Assembly (NCBI RefSeq): GCF_900199455.1
Contig: NZ_FZQR01000002.1
Span: 681,692-745,691, forward strand
Direction: 5' to 3'
Length of the DNA: 64,000 bases
Source of the DNA: Mesorhizobium carmichaelinearum
GTDB taxonomy: Bacteria > Pseudomonadota > Alphaproteobacteria > Rhizobiales > Rhizobiaceae
This document shows, piece after piece, positions 26,306 to 36,800 of the stretch. The notes beneath the pieces were generated by a model that worked only from the letters and a program-made list of their open reading frames with translations, was not told where the DNA came from and searched no databases. Within the stretch, counting starts at the first letter, position 1. Every line of letters begins with the position of its first letter. The translations under genes and the position numbers were made by a program.

Positions 26306-28180
26306 ATGGATCGGGTCTTCGTCGAATATTACGAGGAAGAACTGACCCACATCCGCGGCCTTGCGGCGGAATTCGCCGACATGCATCCGGCGGTGGCGCG
26401 CAACCTTTCCCTCGATACGGTGCCCTGCCCGGATCCCTACGTCGAACGGCTGCTGGACGGCGTCGCCTTCCTCGCCGCGCGCACCCGGCTGAAAGTCGAC
26501 GCCGAGCGCTCGCGATTTTCGCGCAGCGTGCTCGAAGTCCTCTATCCCGATCTGGTCACGCCGGCGCCCGCGACGGCAATCGCCGTGCTGAAACCCGGCC
26601 AGCAGGTGCAGACCATGCCCGCCGGCCACGTCGTCAAGCGCAACACGCGGCTGGTCTCCAGCCTGCAGCCCGGCCTGTCGACGCGCTGCACGTTCTCCAC
26701 CGCGCAGGACATGACGCTGTGGCCGATAGCCATCACCTCGGTCAGCTATTTTCAGGATCGCAGTGCGCTGGCCGCGGCCGGCATAGGGCCGATCGGCGGC
26801 ACCGGCGGCGAGGCGGCGCTGCGCCTGGCGCTGACGCGGACCGGAAAAGGCAAGCTCGATGAATTGGCGCTCGACCGGCTTGACCTTTATTTTGCCGGAC
26901 GCACCAAGGCGCCGCTTCTGTTCGACGCGATTTTCGGTGCCTGCATGGCTGTTGGCGCTCGACCGGAAGGCAAGACCAACCGGCTGTCGCCCTTGCCGGC
27001 ACCCGAAATGGTCGGCATCAGCGACGACGAGGCTTTGATGCCGCGCACCCGCCCGACATTCGAAGGGTACCGGCTGCTGCGGGAATACTTCATCATGCCG
27101 GAGCGCTTTCACTATGTGCGGGTCCTGGGGCTGCAGCCGGTGGTGCGCAAATGCGAGGCCGGACTGGAGATCATCTTCCTGTTCCGCCGCCCGGTGCCCG
27201 AACTCGCCGACCTGACGCCGGCGGATTTCGAACTTTTCGCGACGCCGATCATCAATCTGTTCGAGCGTGAGTGCAACGTCGTCGAGCTCGATCAGCGCAA
27301 AACGCGGCAGGTGCTGCATGCCGACCGCACGCGGGCGCGCGACTTCGAGATCTATCGTGTGCTCCGCGTCGAGGATGCCGACAGTGAAGGCAGCGACGCC
27401 GAGATACCGGAGTTGTTCAGCCTCGGGCAGAACCGCGGCAGCGGCTGGGTCTATTCCACGGAACGGCGCCCAAGGCGGGCAACGGAGGACGAACGGCGCG
27501 ATGGCCTGACCCGCACATCATATACCGGGGACGATGTTTTCCTGGCGGTATCGCGACCGCTCGCAAGTCCCGCGAACCGGCCGTTGAAGCGTCTCGACAT
27601 CATGGCGCTTTGCACCAACCGCGATCTGCCGATCCTCGACGACAATCCGACCTTGACGCTCGAGGCCGGCGACCCGGTCGAATCCGTTCGGCTGCTCGGT
27701 GCGTTGCGTCCGCCGCAGCCGGCCATCCCCGCGGCGCTGCCCGCCGGGGCCGATGGCGAATCCCGGGCCGACGATCTCGCCTGGCGAATGGTGGCGCAGC
27801 TGGCGCTCAATTTCTTGAGCCTCGCCAAGGAAGGCCGCGGCGTCGACCCGCTGCATGCGCTGCTCGATCTCTATGCCGACCGCGGCGATCCGAGCCTTGC
27901 CCGCAACGTGCATTCGATCGTGCGTATCGACTCGCGCTCGGTGATCGAACGGCTGCAGATCGACGGGCCGATGTGTTTCGGGCGTGGCACGGAAGTGACG
28001 TTGCATATCGATCAGTCGGTGCTGGCCGGGCAAAGCACCTTGCTGCTCTCGGCCTTGCTGGCGCGGCTGTTTGCCCGTCATGCCGGAATAAACGGCTTCG
28101 TGCGGACCCGCACGCGGCTGCTGCAGAAGCAGGAGGATGTGCCATGGCCGATGACGCCCGGCAATCGCTACCTGATCTAG
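26306..28180 (+). CDS. tssF: T6SS baseplate protein TssF (VasA/ImpG)
   Basis: Baseplate wedge subunit that acts with TssG, TssE and TssK. 624 residues, opening MDRVFVEYYEEELTHIRGLA, followed by AEFADMHPAVARNLSLD and DPYVERLLDGVAFLAARTRL, the near-invariant TssF N-terminus. SRFSRSVLEVLYPDLVTPAP and the later AGSGWVYSTERRP-like segment also fit. AGGGACG precedes the start, one base after the tssE stop. Length is normal. Confidence 0.95.
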   Translation: MDRVFVEYYEEELTHIRGLAAEFADMHPAVARNLSLDTVPCPDPYVERLLDGVAFLAARTRLKVDAERSRFSRSVLEVLYPDLVTPAPATAIAVLKPGQQVQTMPAGHVVKRNTRLVSSLQPGLSTRCTFSTAQDMTLWPIAITSVSYFQDRSALAAAGIGPIGGTGGEAALRLALTRTGKGKLDELALDRLDLYFAGRTKAPLLFDAIFGACMAVGARPEGKTNRLSPLPAPEMVGISDDEALMPRTRPTFEGYRLLREYFIMPERFHYVRVLGLQPVVRKCEAGLEIIFLFRRPVPELADLTPADFELFATPIINLFERECNVVELDQRKTRQVLHADRTRARDFEIYRVLRVEDADSEGSDAEIPELFSLGQNRGSGWVYSTERRPRRATEDERRDGLTRTSYTGDDVFLAVSRPLASPANRPLKRLDIMALCTNRDLPILDDNPTLTLEAGDPVESVRLLGALRPPQPAIPAALPAGADGESRADDLAWRMVAQLALNFLSLAKEGRGVDPLHALLDLYADRGDPSLARNVHSIVRIDSRSVIERLQIDGPMCFGRGTEVTLHIDQSVLAGQSTLLLSALLARLFARHAGINGFVRTRTRLLQKQEDVPWPMTPGNRYLI

Positions 28181-29229
28181 ACAGGACACCTGATCTGGAC
28201 AAGATCGGCCCGGACCGGGCCGAAGCTCCGTCCGAAGCGTTCGACTTTTTCGAACTGCTGCGCCGTCTCGAACAACGGGGCGGTCTGTTCGGCCATTCCG
28301 GACGCCCCGACCGCGAGCCGGCAAGGCTCGGCCAGCATGTGCGGCTGGCCTTTTCCGCGCGTGACCTGGTGCAGTTCCGCGAGGCCAGCGACAAGGCGCC
28401 GGCGCGGGTCACGGTTGCGAATCTCGGCCTGTTGGGACCCGAGGGCCCAATGCCGCTGCATCTGACGCGCTGGGTGCTCGACCGCCTGTCGCAGCGCTGG
28501 TTCGCCGGCGCCGACGCACAGCAGACCAGCGACACGACGTTCGTGGACTTCGTCAACATCCTGCAGCACCGCATGATTGCCCTCTATTACCGGGCATGGG
28601 CGGATGCGCATCCGGCGGTCCAGGTCGAGCGCGCGGTCGGCGGCCGCGTCCGCGCCATGCTTGAAGCGATGGCGGGGATCGGACTTCCCGGCACCCAAAA
28701 TCCAGATCTCGACACCGTCAAGCTCCGCCAGGCGGCGTCGCTCGCCAGCCAGGTCGACGGCCCGGAACGGCTGACGCTGTTCCTGGCGGAAGCCTTCAGG
28801 GTGCCAGTTCAAATCAAGGAATTCATCGCCGCCTGGATCACCATACCGACCGGGCTGCAGACCCGCCTGGCAAAAGCCTATGCGGGGCTGGGCAAAGGGG
28901 CGACGATCGGCCCGCGCGTTTTCAGCCGGCAAAGCAGGATCGAATTGCGCGTCGGCCCTCTTGGCCTCGAGGAGTTCAAGGCGTTCCTGCCGGGCGGCCC
29001 GCGCCTCAAACTGTTCAAGCAGGCCGTCCGCGACATGGTCGGGGAGACGCTCGACGTCGACCTGCGCATCGTGCTGGCGCGCGACGCCGTGCCGCCGCCC
29101 CGTATCGGAGCGGTGCAGCTCGGCCGGACCGCCTGGCTTGCGCGGCCCGCCGAAAGGGGCGATGCTGACGATCTGCGGCTGCGGACAATTGTCGGATGGC
29201 GGCCGGAAATGGCGGGGGTCGCGGCATGA
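28144..29229 (+). CDS. tssG: T6SS baseplate protein TssG (VasB/ImpH)
   Basis: Baseplate wedge partner of TssF. The start is the ATG at 28144, preceded by AGGAGG at 7 bases and overlapping the tssF end by 37 bases. Motifs include EAFDFFELLRRLEQRG, LGLLGPEGPMPLHLTRWVLD and FVDFVNILQHRMIALYYRAW, all typical. The C-terminal half (VGPLGLEEFKAFLPGGPRLK) fits the family. 361 residues, normal. Confidence 0.94.
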   Translation: MADDARQSLPDLDRTPDLDKIGPDRAEAPSEAFDFFELLRRLEQRGGLFGHSGRPDREPARLGQHVRLAFSARDLVQFREASDKAPARVTVANLGLLGPEGPMPLHLTRWVLDRLSQRWFAGADAQQTSDTTFVDFVNILQHRMIALYYRAWADAHPAVQVERAVGGRVRAMLEAMAGIGLPGTQNPDLDTVKLRQAASLASQVDGPERLTLFLAEAFRVPVQIKEFIAAWITIPTGLQTRLAKAYAGLGKGATIGPRVFSRQSRIELRVGPLGLEEFKAFLPGGPRLKLFKQAVRDMVGETLDVDLRIVLARDAVPPPRIGAVQLGRTAWLARPAERGDADDLRLRTIVGWRPEMAGVAA

Positions 29230-30692
29230 GCCTGCTGCTGACGCTGGAGCAAGGGCCACGCACCCAGGCGGTACGGCAGACCCGGCTGGACGAAGGCGAG
29301 CTGGTGATCGGCCGCAGCGCGGACGCAGGCTGGCAGATCAACGATCCCGACATGTTCGTTTCCCGCGCCCATTGCAGGATCACGGGCGGGCGAGACGGCT
29401 ATTTCGTCACCGACACGTCGAGCAGCGGGCTGTACATAAACGACTCCGACAGCCCGCTCGGTGCCGGCCAGTCGACGCGCCTTCAAAGCGGCATGCGGCT
29501 GAGACTTGGCGACTATGTCGTCTATGTCGACCTGCAGACGCCAACCGCCCAGGCACAAGCAGCCAGCCAGCCGGTTCCGGAACGCCTGCCGCCGGGATCG
29601 CGGGCGCCGTTGAACATCGGCAGTGACGACTTCTTTTCCGCCAAGGTCGAGGAAGAGCCGCGACGGCCGCGTCCGGCCGATCTGCCGAACCCGTTCGAGC
29701 AGCCGGTTGCGGGTGCTTTCGAACGTGCCGCCTCCAGCCAGCGCAGCTCGCCTGCTTTCGATGACCCGTTCAGCCTCGATCCGGTTTCGACGCCTGTGTC
29801 GAAAGACGCCGCGCCTTACCGCGAACCCAACGGCGCGGCGGGCCAGACGGACCCATTCAGCCTCGACCCTGCGCCGTCCCTCGGCCGCGGTGCCCAACTC
29901 GCTCCGGGAAAGCCGTCCGATTTCAGTGATGATTTTGGTTTCGGGCCAGCCGCCACAGCCGGTTCGGCAAACGGCGTCAGCCAGGCCGGACAGCGCGAGC
30001 GCGTCGCCCAACGATCCGCCAATCCCTGGGATCCGCCTATGCAGGCAGCTGACGCCCCTCCTCCAGTCCGCACAGGTGCCGCAGCCACGCCAGCCCGCCC
30101 GCCGGCAGCGGCGCAGCCGGGAGACATGGCGCTGCGCTCAGCATTCCTGCGTGGCATGGGCGTCGAGGAAGCCGATTTTCCCGGACGCGACAGCGTCGCG
30201 GAAATGGAGAAGTTCGGCCGCGAATACCGGCTGATGATGGAAGGCCTGATGCAGCTTCTGCGCAAACGGGCCGAGGAAAAGGGAAATGCCCGCGTCGCCC
30301 AGACCGTGGTCGGGGCTTCCGAAGTCAATCCGCTCAAGTTTCTGCCGACGGTCGACGACGCCATCGTCACGCTCATCGCCGAACGCAGTCCCGGATTTCT
30401 CGCCGGCGAAGCGGCTATCGCCGACGCGGTTCGCGATCTTGCGCAACACCACGTGCGCGCCTGGCGCGGCGTGCAGGCCGCTTTGCGCCGGATGGTCGAC
30501 CGTTTTGACCCGGCCGCGATCGAGGAAGAGCTGAAATCGAATTCGGCGATCGGCACCCTTCTTTCGGGCGGGCGCGGCGCCAAGCTTTGGGAGCTTTACC
30601 AGAAACGCCATCGTGAAATCGCCGAGAGTGCCGAGAAAAGCTTCCTTGGCGAGATCGGCGCCGATTTTCGGGACGCATATGAGGAGGAGTGA
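29226..30692 (+). CDS. tagH: T6SS-associated FHA-domain protein (TagH/Fha type), copy 1
   Basis: Phosphothreonine-binding regulator of T6SS assembly. The N-terminal FHA domain (about 1-105) shows VIGRSADAGWQINDPDMFVS, SRAHCRIT and TDTSSSGLYIND, including the phosphate-binding Gly-Arg-Ser and Ser-Arg residues. A long Pro/Ser/Ala linker (about 110-300) follows. The conserved C-terminal T6SS FHA domain includes EVNPLKFLPTVDDAIVTLI and VQAALRRMVDRFDPAAIEEE. 488 residues, starting in an ATGA overlap with tssG. A second copy lies at 45458. Confidence 0.92.
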   Translation: MSLLLTLEQGPRTQAVRQTRLDEGELVIGRSADAGWQINDPDMFVSRAHCRITGGRDGYFVTDTSSSGLYINDSDSPLGAGQSTRLQSGMRLRLGDYVVYVDLQTPTAQAQAASQPVPERLPPGSRAPLNIGSDDFFSAKVEEEPRRPRPADLPNPFEQPVAGAFERAASSQRSSPAFDDPFSLDPVSTPVSKDAAPYREPNGAAGQTDPFSLDPAPSLGRGAQLAPGKPSDFSDDFGFGPAATAGSANGVSQAGQRERVAQRSANPWDPPMQAADAPPPVRTGAAATPARPPAAAQPGDMALRSAFLRGMGVEEADFPGRDSVAEMEKFGREYRLMMEGLMQLLRKRAEEKGNARVAQTVVGASEVNPLKFLPTVDDAIVTLIAERSPGFLAGEAAIADAVRDLAQHHVRAWRGVQAALRRMVDRFDPAAIEEELKSNSAIGTLLSGGRGAKLWELYQKRHREIAESAEKSFLGEIGADFRDAYEEE

Positions 30693-30695
30693 AAC

Positions 30696-31148
30696 ATGAT
30701 CGACCGACGCGAATTCATCGTTGCCCTGGGCGCGACCGGGCTGCTTGCGGCTTGCCAGAGCGGCCCGCCGAAACCTTCGGTGATCACGGTCAACGTGACC
30801 GGTGGGGCCGGCATGAACCCGGGACCAGGCGGCGGTGACCGGCCGGTGACAGTTCTCGTCATGCGGCTGCGCAGCACCGGCAAATTCAATTCCGCCGACT
30901 ACTTCGCGCTGCAAGGCGATGCCGGCTCGGCACTGGCCGGCGATCTCATCGGATCCGACCAGATCGCCGTCGGGCCGGGTAAATCCGCGTCCAAAACCAT
31001 CACCGTCGAGCCGGACGCCACGGCACTGGGCTTCGTTGCCCTGATCCGCGAGCCGACCGGCAAGAACTGGCGGACGACCAAGTCGGTGTCGGCGGGATCG
31101 AAATTCACGATCAACGTCACGATTGGCAGCGGCGGCATTTCCGCCTAG
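30696..31148 (+). CDS. tssJ: T6SS outer-membrane lipoprotein TssJ
   Basis: Outer-membrane lipoprotein of the TssJLM membrane complex. The N-terminus MIDRREFIVALGATGLLAAC has a lipobox (LLAAC) at about residues 16-20. It also has a twin-Arg motif (DRREF), unusual for TssJ and compatible with Tat export. The mature part is a small beta-sandwich with VTVLVMRLRSTGKFNSADYF and FVALIREPTGKNWR, as in TssJ. 150 residues. It is the only tssJ seen, although two tssL-tssM pairs are present. Confidence 0.9.
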   Translation: MIDRREFIVALGATGLLAACQSGPPKPSVITVNVTGGAGMNPGPGGGDRPVTVLVMRLRSTGKFNSADYFALQGDAGSALAGDLIGSDQIAVGPGKSASKTITVEPDATALGFVALIREPTGKNWRTTKSVSAGSKFTINVTIGSGGISA

Positions 31149-31187
31149 CGGCCGGAGCAAGGGGAGCTCAATGCAGAGAGTAATGGC

Positions 31188-32522
31188 ATGAGCGATGCAA
31201 ACAGGGTGCTGTGGTCCGAAGGCCTTTTCCTGCGGACCCAGCATTTCCAACAGCAGGATCGCTTCTTCGAAGCGACAGTGCGCGGGGCTTTACAGGCCGG
31301 GCAGTTGCATACGTTCGGCTTTCAACAGCTGACGCTGGACCAGGCGTTGCTGGAGGCCGGCCAGATCTCGATCCTGTCGGCACGAGGCATCTTTCCGGAC
31401 GGAACGCCTTTCTCCATTCCCGACATGATGGACGCGCCGCGGCCGTTGCCGGTCACCCCGGACACGGGCGCCGGACCGGTGCTGGTCGCTTTGCCGCTGG
31501 AGCCGCCCGGTGGTGTCGGCTTCGATCCGGCACACGCGGCCGCCTCGGGAGCGCGCTATCATGGGCGGATCGTTTCGGTGCGTGACGCCGTCCAGGGCGG
31601 CTCGGATCCCGAAGAAATCGAAATTGCCCGTCCGCAGGCGCTGTTGCTAGCGCCCGGCAGGTCGGTCGGCGGCTACACGGCCTTGCCGATCGCCGACCTC
31701 AAGGGGATGCGAGCCGATGGCGGCGTCTCGCTGGACGAGGCCTTCCTGCCGCCGACACTGGTGACCGGCGCGGTGGCCTGGTACCGGCAATTGCTTCAGG
31801 AAGTCGTCACCGGACTCGACCAGATCGCCGAGGCGCATGGCAAGATGGTCATGGGCGGACCGGGGCGCAGCGTCGAAGACCTGCTGATGCTTAATCTCGC
31901 CAATGCGGCGCGGCCGCGGCTGGCCCATATGCTGGCGCAGGATGTCTTCCATCCGGCCGAGCTTTACCTGGAACTTGCCGGGCTCGCCGGTTCGATGGCG
32001 ACCTATGGATCGAGCGCGCGGCGGCTGGGCGAGTTGCCAGCATATGATCACATGGCCCCTGGCCCCGCCTATATGGCGCTGGCGGACGCACTGCGCTCGC
32101 TCATCCTCAGCCTGCGCTACATCGAGCCGAAATCGCGAGCGCTGCCGGTCATGCGGCATTCGACCAATGTCTGGAAGATCCGCATCGACAATCCGAAGCT
32201 TCTGGTCGCCAGCCGCATCGTCATCCGGGTTGGTTCGGAGCTGTCGGAAGACGCGCTGCGCAAGATCTTCGTCAACCAGGCGACCGTCGGTTCGGCCGAC
32301 CAGTTCGAGGGCCTGTGGAAATCGCGTCTGCCCGGCATTCCGCTGAAACCGCTTCATTCCCAGCCGCGCGAGATCCCCTATGACGGCGATCGGCTGTGCC
32401 TCGAGCTGGACCAGAAAAGCGAGTACTGGGCGTCGCTGCTCGATGCCCCCGGCTTCGTCATCGGCGTGTCGGGCGTGTTGCCAAGCGAGCCGCAGGTGGA
32501 CTGCTACTCGGTGAACAGGTGA
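31188..32522 (+). CDS. tssK: T6SS baseplate-membrane connector TssK
   Basis: Trimeric connector linking baseplate to membrane complex. 444 residues. The opening NRVLWSEGLFLRTQHFQQQD is the classic TssK N-terminus; LLMLNLANAARPRLAHMLAQ and the C-terminal LCLELDQKSEYWASLLDAPG also match. It follows tssJ by 39 bases and precedes tssL by 1 base. Only one tssK is present for both membrane platforms. Confidence 0.95.
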   Translation: MSDANRVLWSEGLFLRTQHFQQQDRFFEATVRGALQAGQLHTFGFQQLTLDQALLEAGQISILSARGIFPDGTPFSIPDMMDAPRPLPVTPDTGAGPVLVALPLEPPGGVGFDPAHAAASGARYHGRIVSVRDAVQGGSDPEEIEIARPQALLLAPGRSVGGYTALPIADLKGMRADGGVSLDEAFLPPTLVTGAVAWYRQLLQEVVTGLDQIAEAHGKMVMGGPGRSVEDLLMLNLANAARPRLAHMLAQDVFHPAELYLELAGLAGSMATYGSSARRLGELPAYDHMAPGPAYMALADALRSLILSLRYIEPKSRALPVMRHSTNVWKIRIDNPKLLVASRIVIRVGSELSEDALRKIFVNQATVGSADQFEGLWKSRLPGIPLKPLHSQPREIPYDGDRLCLELDQKSEYWASLLDAPGFVIGVSGVLPSEPQVDCYSVNR

Positions 32523-32523
32523 G

Positions 32524-33849
32524 ATGATGAGCCGCGATGATCCTTTCGGACTGTCGGAGGATCGCGAACGCACCCGCATACGTTTGACCGGCGCGCCGAC
32601 GCCGCGGCCGATGGCGCCGCTCTTGCCGGGCGCGGCGGTAAAGCGGTCTCGCACGCATCCGAACGCGCTCGTCAACGCTTTCGCGCCCCTGCTCGAGTTT
32701 GCTCCCGAGCTTGAAAGCGCGCTGGCGCCGGAGAATCCGGAAGCGTTGCGCACCCGTCTGCTCGAAGAACTGGTCCGGGCACGCGACACGGCCATGGCGA
32801 CCGGGTCCTCACTGGAGCGGGCCGACCAGGCGGCCTGGGTGGTGGCGGCGTTGCTCGACGATCTCGCCCTGAACACGCCTTGGGGCGGGGCCAGCGCCTG
32901 GCCGCGGCAGCCGCTTGTGGTGATGCTGCGCGGCGATGTCGATGCCGGCACGCAATTCTTCACGCGTCTCGACGAGCTGGAACGCCATCCCAACCGCGAC
33001 CGCGAATTGCTGGAGTTGCAGTATGACTGCATGGCGCTCGGCTTCCGCGGCAAATATCGTGTGCCCGGCCGGTCAGGCGACAGATCGCTCAACGCGGTTC
33101 GCGTGGCGGCGGCCCGCTTCCTGCGCGATGCCGACGCCGAAGGCGCGCCGCTGTCGCCAAACTGGAAAGGCGTGATCGCCTCCGACGAGCCGCAGCGCTT
33201 CATCGTGCCGATCTGGGTCATGGCGCTCGGTGCGGCGGTCATCGCCACGGCCATCCATGTCGGGCTGTCGATGGGGCTGAGCAGCCAGGCAGTCGAACTT
33301 TCAGCCCTTGTGCGCGCACTGCCGCCGCCTGAACGCGGCGACATCAGCCGGACCTCGCCCAAGGTCGACGCCCCGCCGCCGGAAAAAGTGGATTTTGCGC
33401 TGTTGCCCGAATTCCAGGCCGGAGCGCCGGCCGGCCTCAAATCCGCGCTCAGCGGCACCGAGAGCGTTTCGCTGGCCAAGCTGGTCATCCAGGCCTCCAA
33501 CCCCGAACTGTTCCAGTCGTCGCGGCCACAACTGACCGACGGCTTCGAGCCGCTGATCGCTTCGATCGCCAAGGTGATCCTCGCCAATCAGGAGCTGATC
33601 GGGAACATCACGGTGATCGGTCATACGGACGGCGTTCCCTTGCAGAAGACCAATCCGCTGTCGACCAACCAGCGGCTGTCGGAGGCGCGCGCCCAGACGA
33701 TCGCCGACATGCTGGTCCAGAACGGCGTGCCGCAGGACCGCGTCCATTCCGAGGGCCGCGCCGCCACGGACCCGGTGGCCAGCGACAGCACGCGCGAGGG
33801 GCGAGCCTTGAACCGCCGCGTCGAGGTGCTCGTCGAAAAGAGGCTGTGA
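32524..33849 (+). CDS. tssL: T6SS inner-membrane protein TssL (DotU) with OmpA domain, copy 1
   Basis: Inner-membrane component of the membrane complex. The N-terminal cytoplasmic DotU domain (about 45-215) contains VNAFAPLLEFAPELESALA and DLALNTPWGGASAWPRQPL. A single transmembrane helix lies at about 226-250 (FIVPIWVMALGAAVIATAIH). A periplasmic OmpA/MotB-like peptidoglycan-binding domain follows (about 330-441; ITVIGHTDGVPLQKTN and GRALNRRVEVLVEK). ATG at 32524 or 32527 is possible. The N-terminal RTRIRLTGAPTPRP resembles the Thr-containing phospho-switch region known for Agrobacterium TssL. Confidence 0.94.
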   Translation: MMSRDDPFGLSEDRERTRIRLTGAPTPRPMAPLLPGAAVKRSRTHPNALVNAFAPLLEFAPELESALAPENPEALRTRLLEELVRARDTAMATGSSLERADQAAWVVAALLDDLALNTPWGGASAWPRQPLVVMLRGDVDAGTQFFTRLDELERHPNRDRELLELQYDCMALGFRGKYRVPGRSGDRSLNAVRVAAARFLRDADAEGAPLSPNWKGVIASDEPQRFIVPIWVMALGAAVIATAIHVGLSMGLSSQAVELSALVRALPPPERGDISRTSPKVDAPPPEKVDFALLPEFQAGAPAGLKSALSGTESVSLAKLVIQASNPELFQSSRPQLTDGFEPLIASIAKVILANQELIGNITVIGHTDGVPLQKTNPLSTNQRLSEARAQTIADMLVQNGVPQDRVHSEGRAATDPVASDSTREGRALNRRVEVLVEKRL

Positions 33850-33850
33850 G

Positions 33851-36800
33851 ATGTTCATCCTGCGCTTCCTCTGGGCGGTCCTGACATCGCGCTGGCTGTG
33901 GACGCTGGTCGGCATCACGCTGCTTTCCCTGGTCATCTGGGTGTTCGGCCCGATCGTCAGGGTCGGTCCCTATTCGCCTTTCGATTCCGACAATGTGCGC
34001 ATTGCCATGATCGCGGGGCTGATCATCCTGTGGCTGATCTGGCTGATTATCGCGCAGCGCCGGGCGATCCGCGCCAACCGCATGTTCGTCGCCGAGATCG
34101 CCGCACCCGTGGCGGAAAAGCCGCTCAGCCCCGGCGAAGAGAACGTCGCCGCCGTGGGTGCCAAATTCGCCGAGGTGATGGCCGAACTGAAACGCCGCAA
34201 GCTCGGCGGACGCAAGTTCCTGCGCGAGATGCCGTGGTATGTGATCGTCGGGCCGCCGGCCACCGGCAAGACCACGGCCTTGCGGCAGTCCGGACTGAAT
34301 TTCCCGATCGACCTCACCGACGATCTGCAAGGCGTCGGCGGCACGCGCAACTGCGACTGGTTCTTTTCCGAGAGCGCGGTTCTGATCGACACCGCCGGCC
34401 GCTATGTCCAGCAGGAGAGCCAGCCTGATGTCGACGCGGCGGAATGGCTGGGTTTCCTCGACCTTCTGAAGAAGCATCGCGGCCGCCGCGCGCTCAATGG
34501 CGTGATCGTCGCGCTTTCGATCGACGTGCTTTCGGAGGGCGACGAAGCCATCAAGGCGCATGGCCGCAAGATCCGCCGCCGGCTGGCCGAGCTCAACGAC
34601 CGGCTCGAAATCCGCCTTCCGGTCTATCTGATGCTGACCAAGGCCGACCTGATCAAGGGTTTCGAAGCGTTCTTCGGCGGCCTGTCGACCGCCTCGCGCG
34701 AACAGGTCTGGGGAACGACCTTCGCGCTGGATGCGCGCGTCGATGCCAAGACCATCGAACGCGAGATTTCGACACTGGCGACGGAACTGGAGCGGCGGCT
34801 GGTGCCGCGCCTGGAGGATGAGGACAAGCTCGCCGCCCGCGCCGAGATCTTCAGGTTCCCCGCCCAGCTGTCCAGCCTGTCCGAACCGATCCAGGTTCTG
34901 GTCGAGGCGATGTTTGGCGAGAGCCGGTATGAAGAGGCCGCCTGGCTGCGCGGCCTCTATCTGACATCGGCGACGCAGGAAGGGGCGCCCATCGACCGGC
35001 TGACCGCGGCGCTGTCTTCGTCCTTCGGCCTGCCGCCACGGCGGGCCCTGCCCGCGCCAAGGGTCGAGAAGCGCAGCTTCTTCCTGAAGAACCTGCTCAC
35101 CGACGTCATCTTCAAAGAGGCCGGCCTCGGCACGTTCGATCCGCTGGCGCAGCGCCGCCGCGCGTGGATCTGGCGCGGTGCAGCGACCGCATGTGCAGCG
35201 GCCGCCCTGCTGGCCGGCGGGCTGTTCACCTGGTCCTATTTCGACAACCGCAACGCGATCACGGCGCAGGCGAGCCAGTTCGAAGCGCTGCAAACGCCGC
35301 TGACCGCAACTGCCGCAAATCCTGCGTCGGTGCAGCAGCCTGCCATAGACGGCGCGCTCGAAGCGATGGACGCGGTCGCAAGCGCCCGGACAGCACCGCC
35401 GGGCGCCCCTCAGGATCTGCTGGGGCCATCGGCCTCGGCGGAGCTGGTGCGGGCACAGACCGACACTTACGATCACGCCCTGCGCAACGTGCTCGAGCCA
35501 CGCATGGTCGCACTGCTCGAGGCGACCATGTGGCGGCAGATCCGCGATCCGGATTTCATGCTCGGCGCGCTGAAGACCTATCGCATGATGACGGGTCTGT
35601 CGCAGATGGATCCTGATTTCGCCCAGAACTGGTGGGTGAACAGCCTGCCCGAATTCGCGGCCGCGGCACCGTTTCCGACCGCCGATGCCGAAGAGCATCA
35701 GCTTGCCGCCATCCGCCGCATGGCGGTCGACGAGAGCTATGTCGCGCCCGACCAGGCGCTGGTCGCCGAAGCGCTGAAAACGGTGTGCACGATCTCGTTG
35801 CCGGCGCGGGCCTACAAGCAGTTGCTGGCCGATCCGGAGGTGGCCGGGCTGAAGGAGTGGATCCCCGCCAATTTCGCCGGTCCCAATGGCGGCAAGGTGT
35901 TTGCGCGGCGTTCCGACAAGACACTTCGCGTCGGCATTGCCGGAGCCTTTACCTATACCGGCTTCCACGACGCCATTCTCGACCGCGTCGACGATGTCGC
36001 CGCCCAGGCGGCGCTCGATCGTGCGGTTTTCGCCGGCGGCTGCTCGGAGAATTCCGAGACCTCGGTCTCGGCGCTGTCCGAGGACATCCTGAAGCTCTAC
36101 TATGACGACTACATCGCGCAATGGGACAGCTTCCTGCGTGACATGCGGCTCGCGCCATTGACCGATCTCAATGTCGCCAGCGAAAACCTGAAGGATCTCT
36201 CGAGTGCCGATTCAGCCCTGAAGCGGCTGCTGACGGCGATCGTCCAGGAGACCGAACTGACGCGTTCCGACGAGGCGCCTGCCGACGACAAGGCAGCAGC
36301 CAAGGGCGCTTCGAAACTGCTCGGCAAGTTGGGAAAACTCGGCAAGCTGGCGACAAGCGGTGCGAAACTGCTTCCACGCGCCGGCTCAGCCACCGAGGTG
36401 GACTTGACCGGGAATCTGGTGGCCGCGCATTTCAAGCCACTGAAGAGCACCATTGCCGAGGTCGACGGCCAGCCGCCGGCGCTCGATGCCGCCGTCGTCG
36501 CGCTGACCGCGCTGTCGAACGTGCTGCAGACGGTCACCGCCAACCCCAATCCGCAGGATGCCATCAAGAAGCAGGGCGGACTTGCCGAGCTGACGGGTGC
36601 GGTCGCGAGGCAAGCGCAGATCCTGCCCGACCCTATCAACGCCTGGCTTGGCGGCATTGCCGGCGACACCAGCAATTTGACGCAGAAGGCTGTCACTTCG
36701 GAGCTCAACGCTATCTGGCGGGCGGACATACTGCCGTTCTGCCAGGCCGCTTTGGACAACCGCTACCCGTTCAGCGCCGACAGCGCGGTCGACGTCAACG

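Noticed and set aside
31647..33587. Leftward open frame of 646 codons opposite tssK and tssL
   Set aside because: Antisense to two conserved T6SS genes; Ser/Arg-rich shadow composition.
33608..36121. Very long leftward open frame (837 codons) opposite tssL and tssM
   Set aside because: It lies antisense to two well-supported T6SS genes, has an Arg/Gly/His/Ala-rich composition typical of GC-rich shadow frames, and shows no domain motif or ribosome site.
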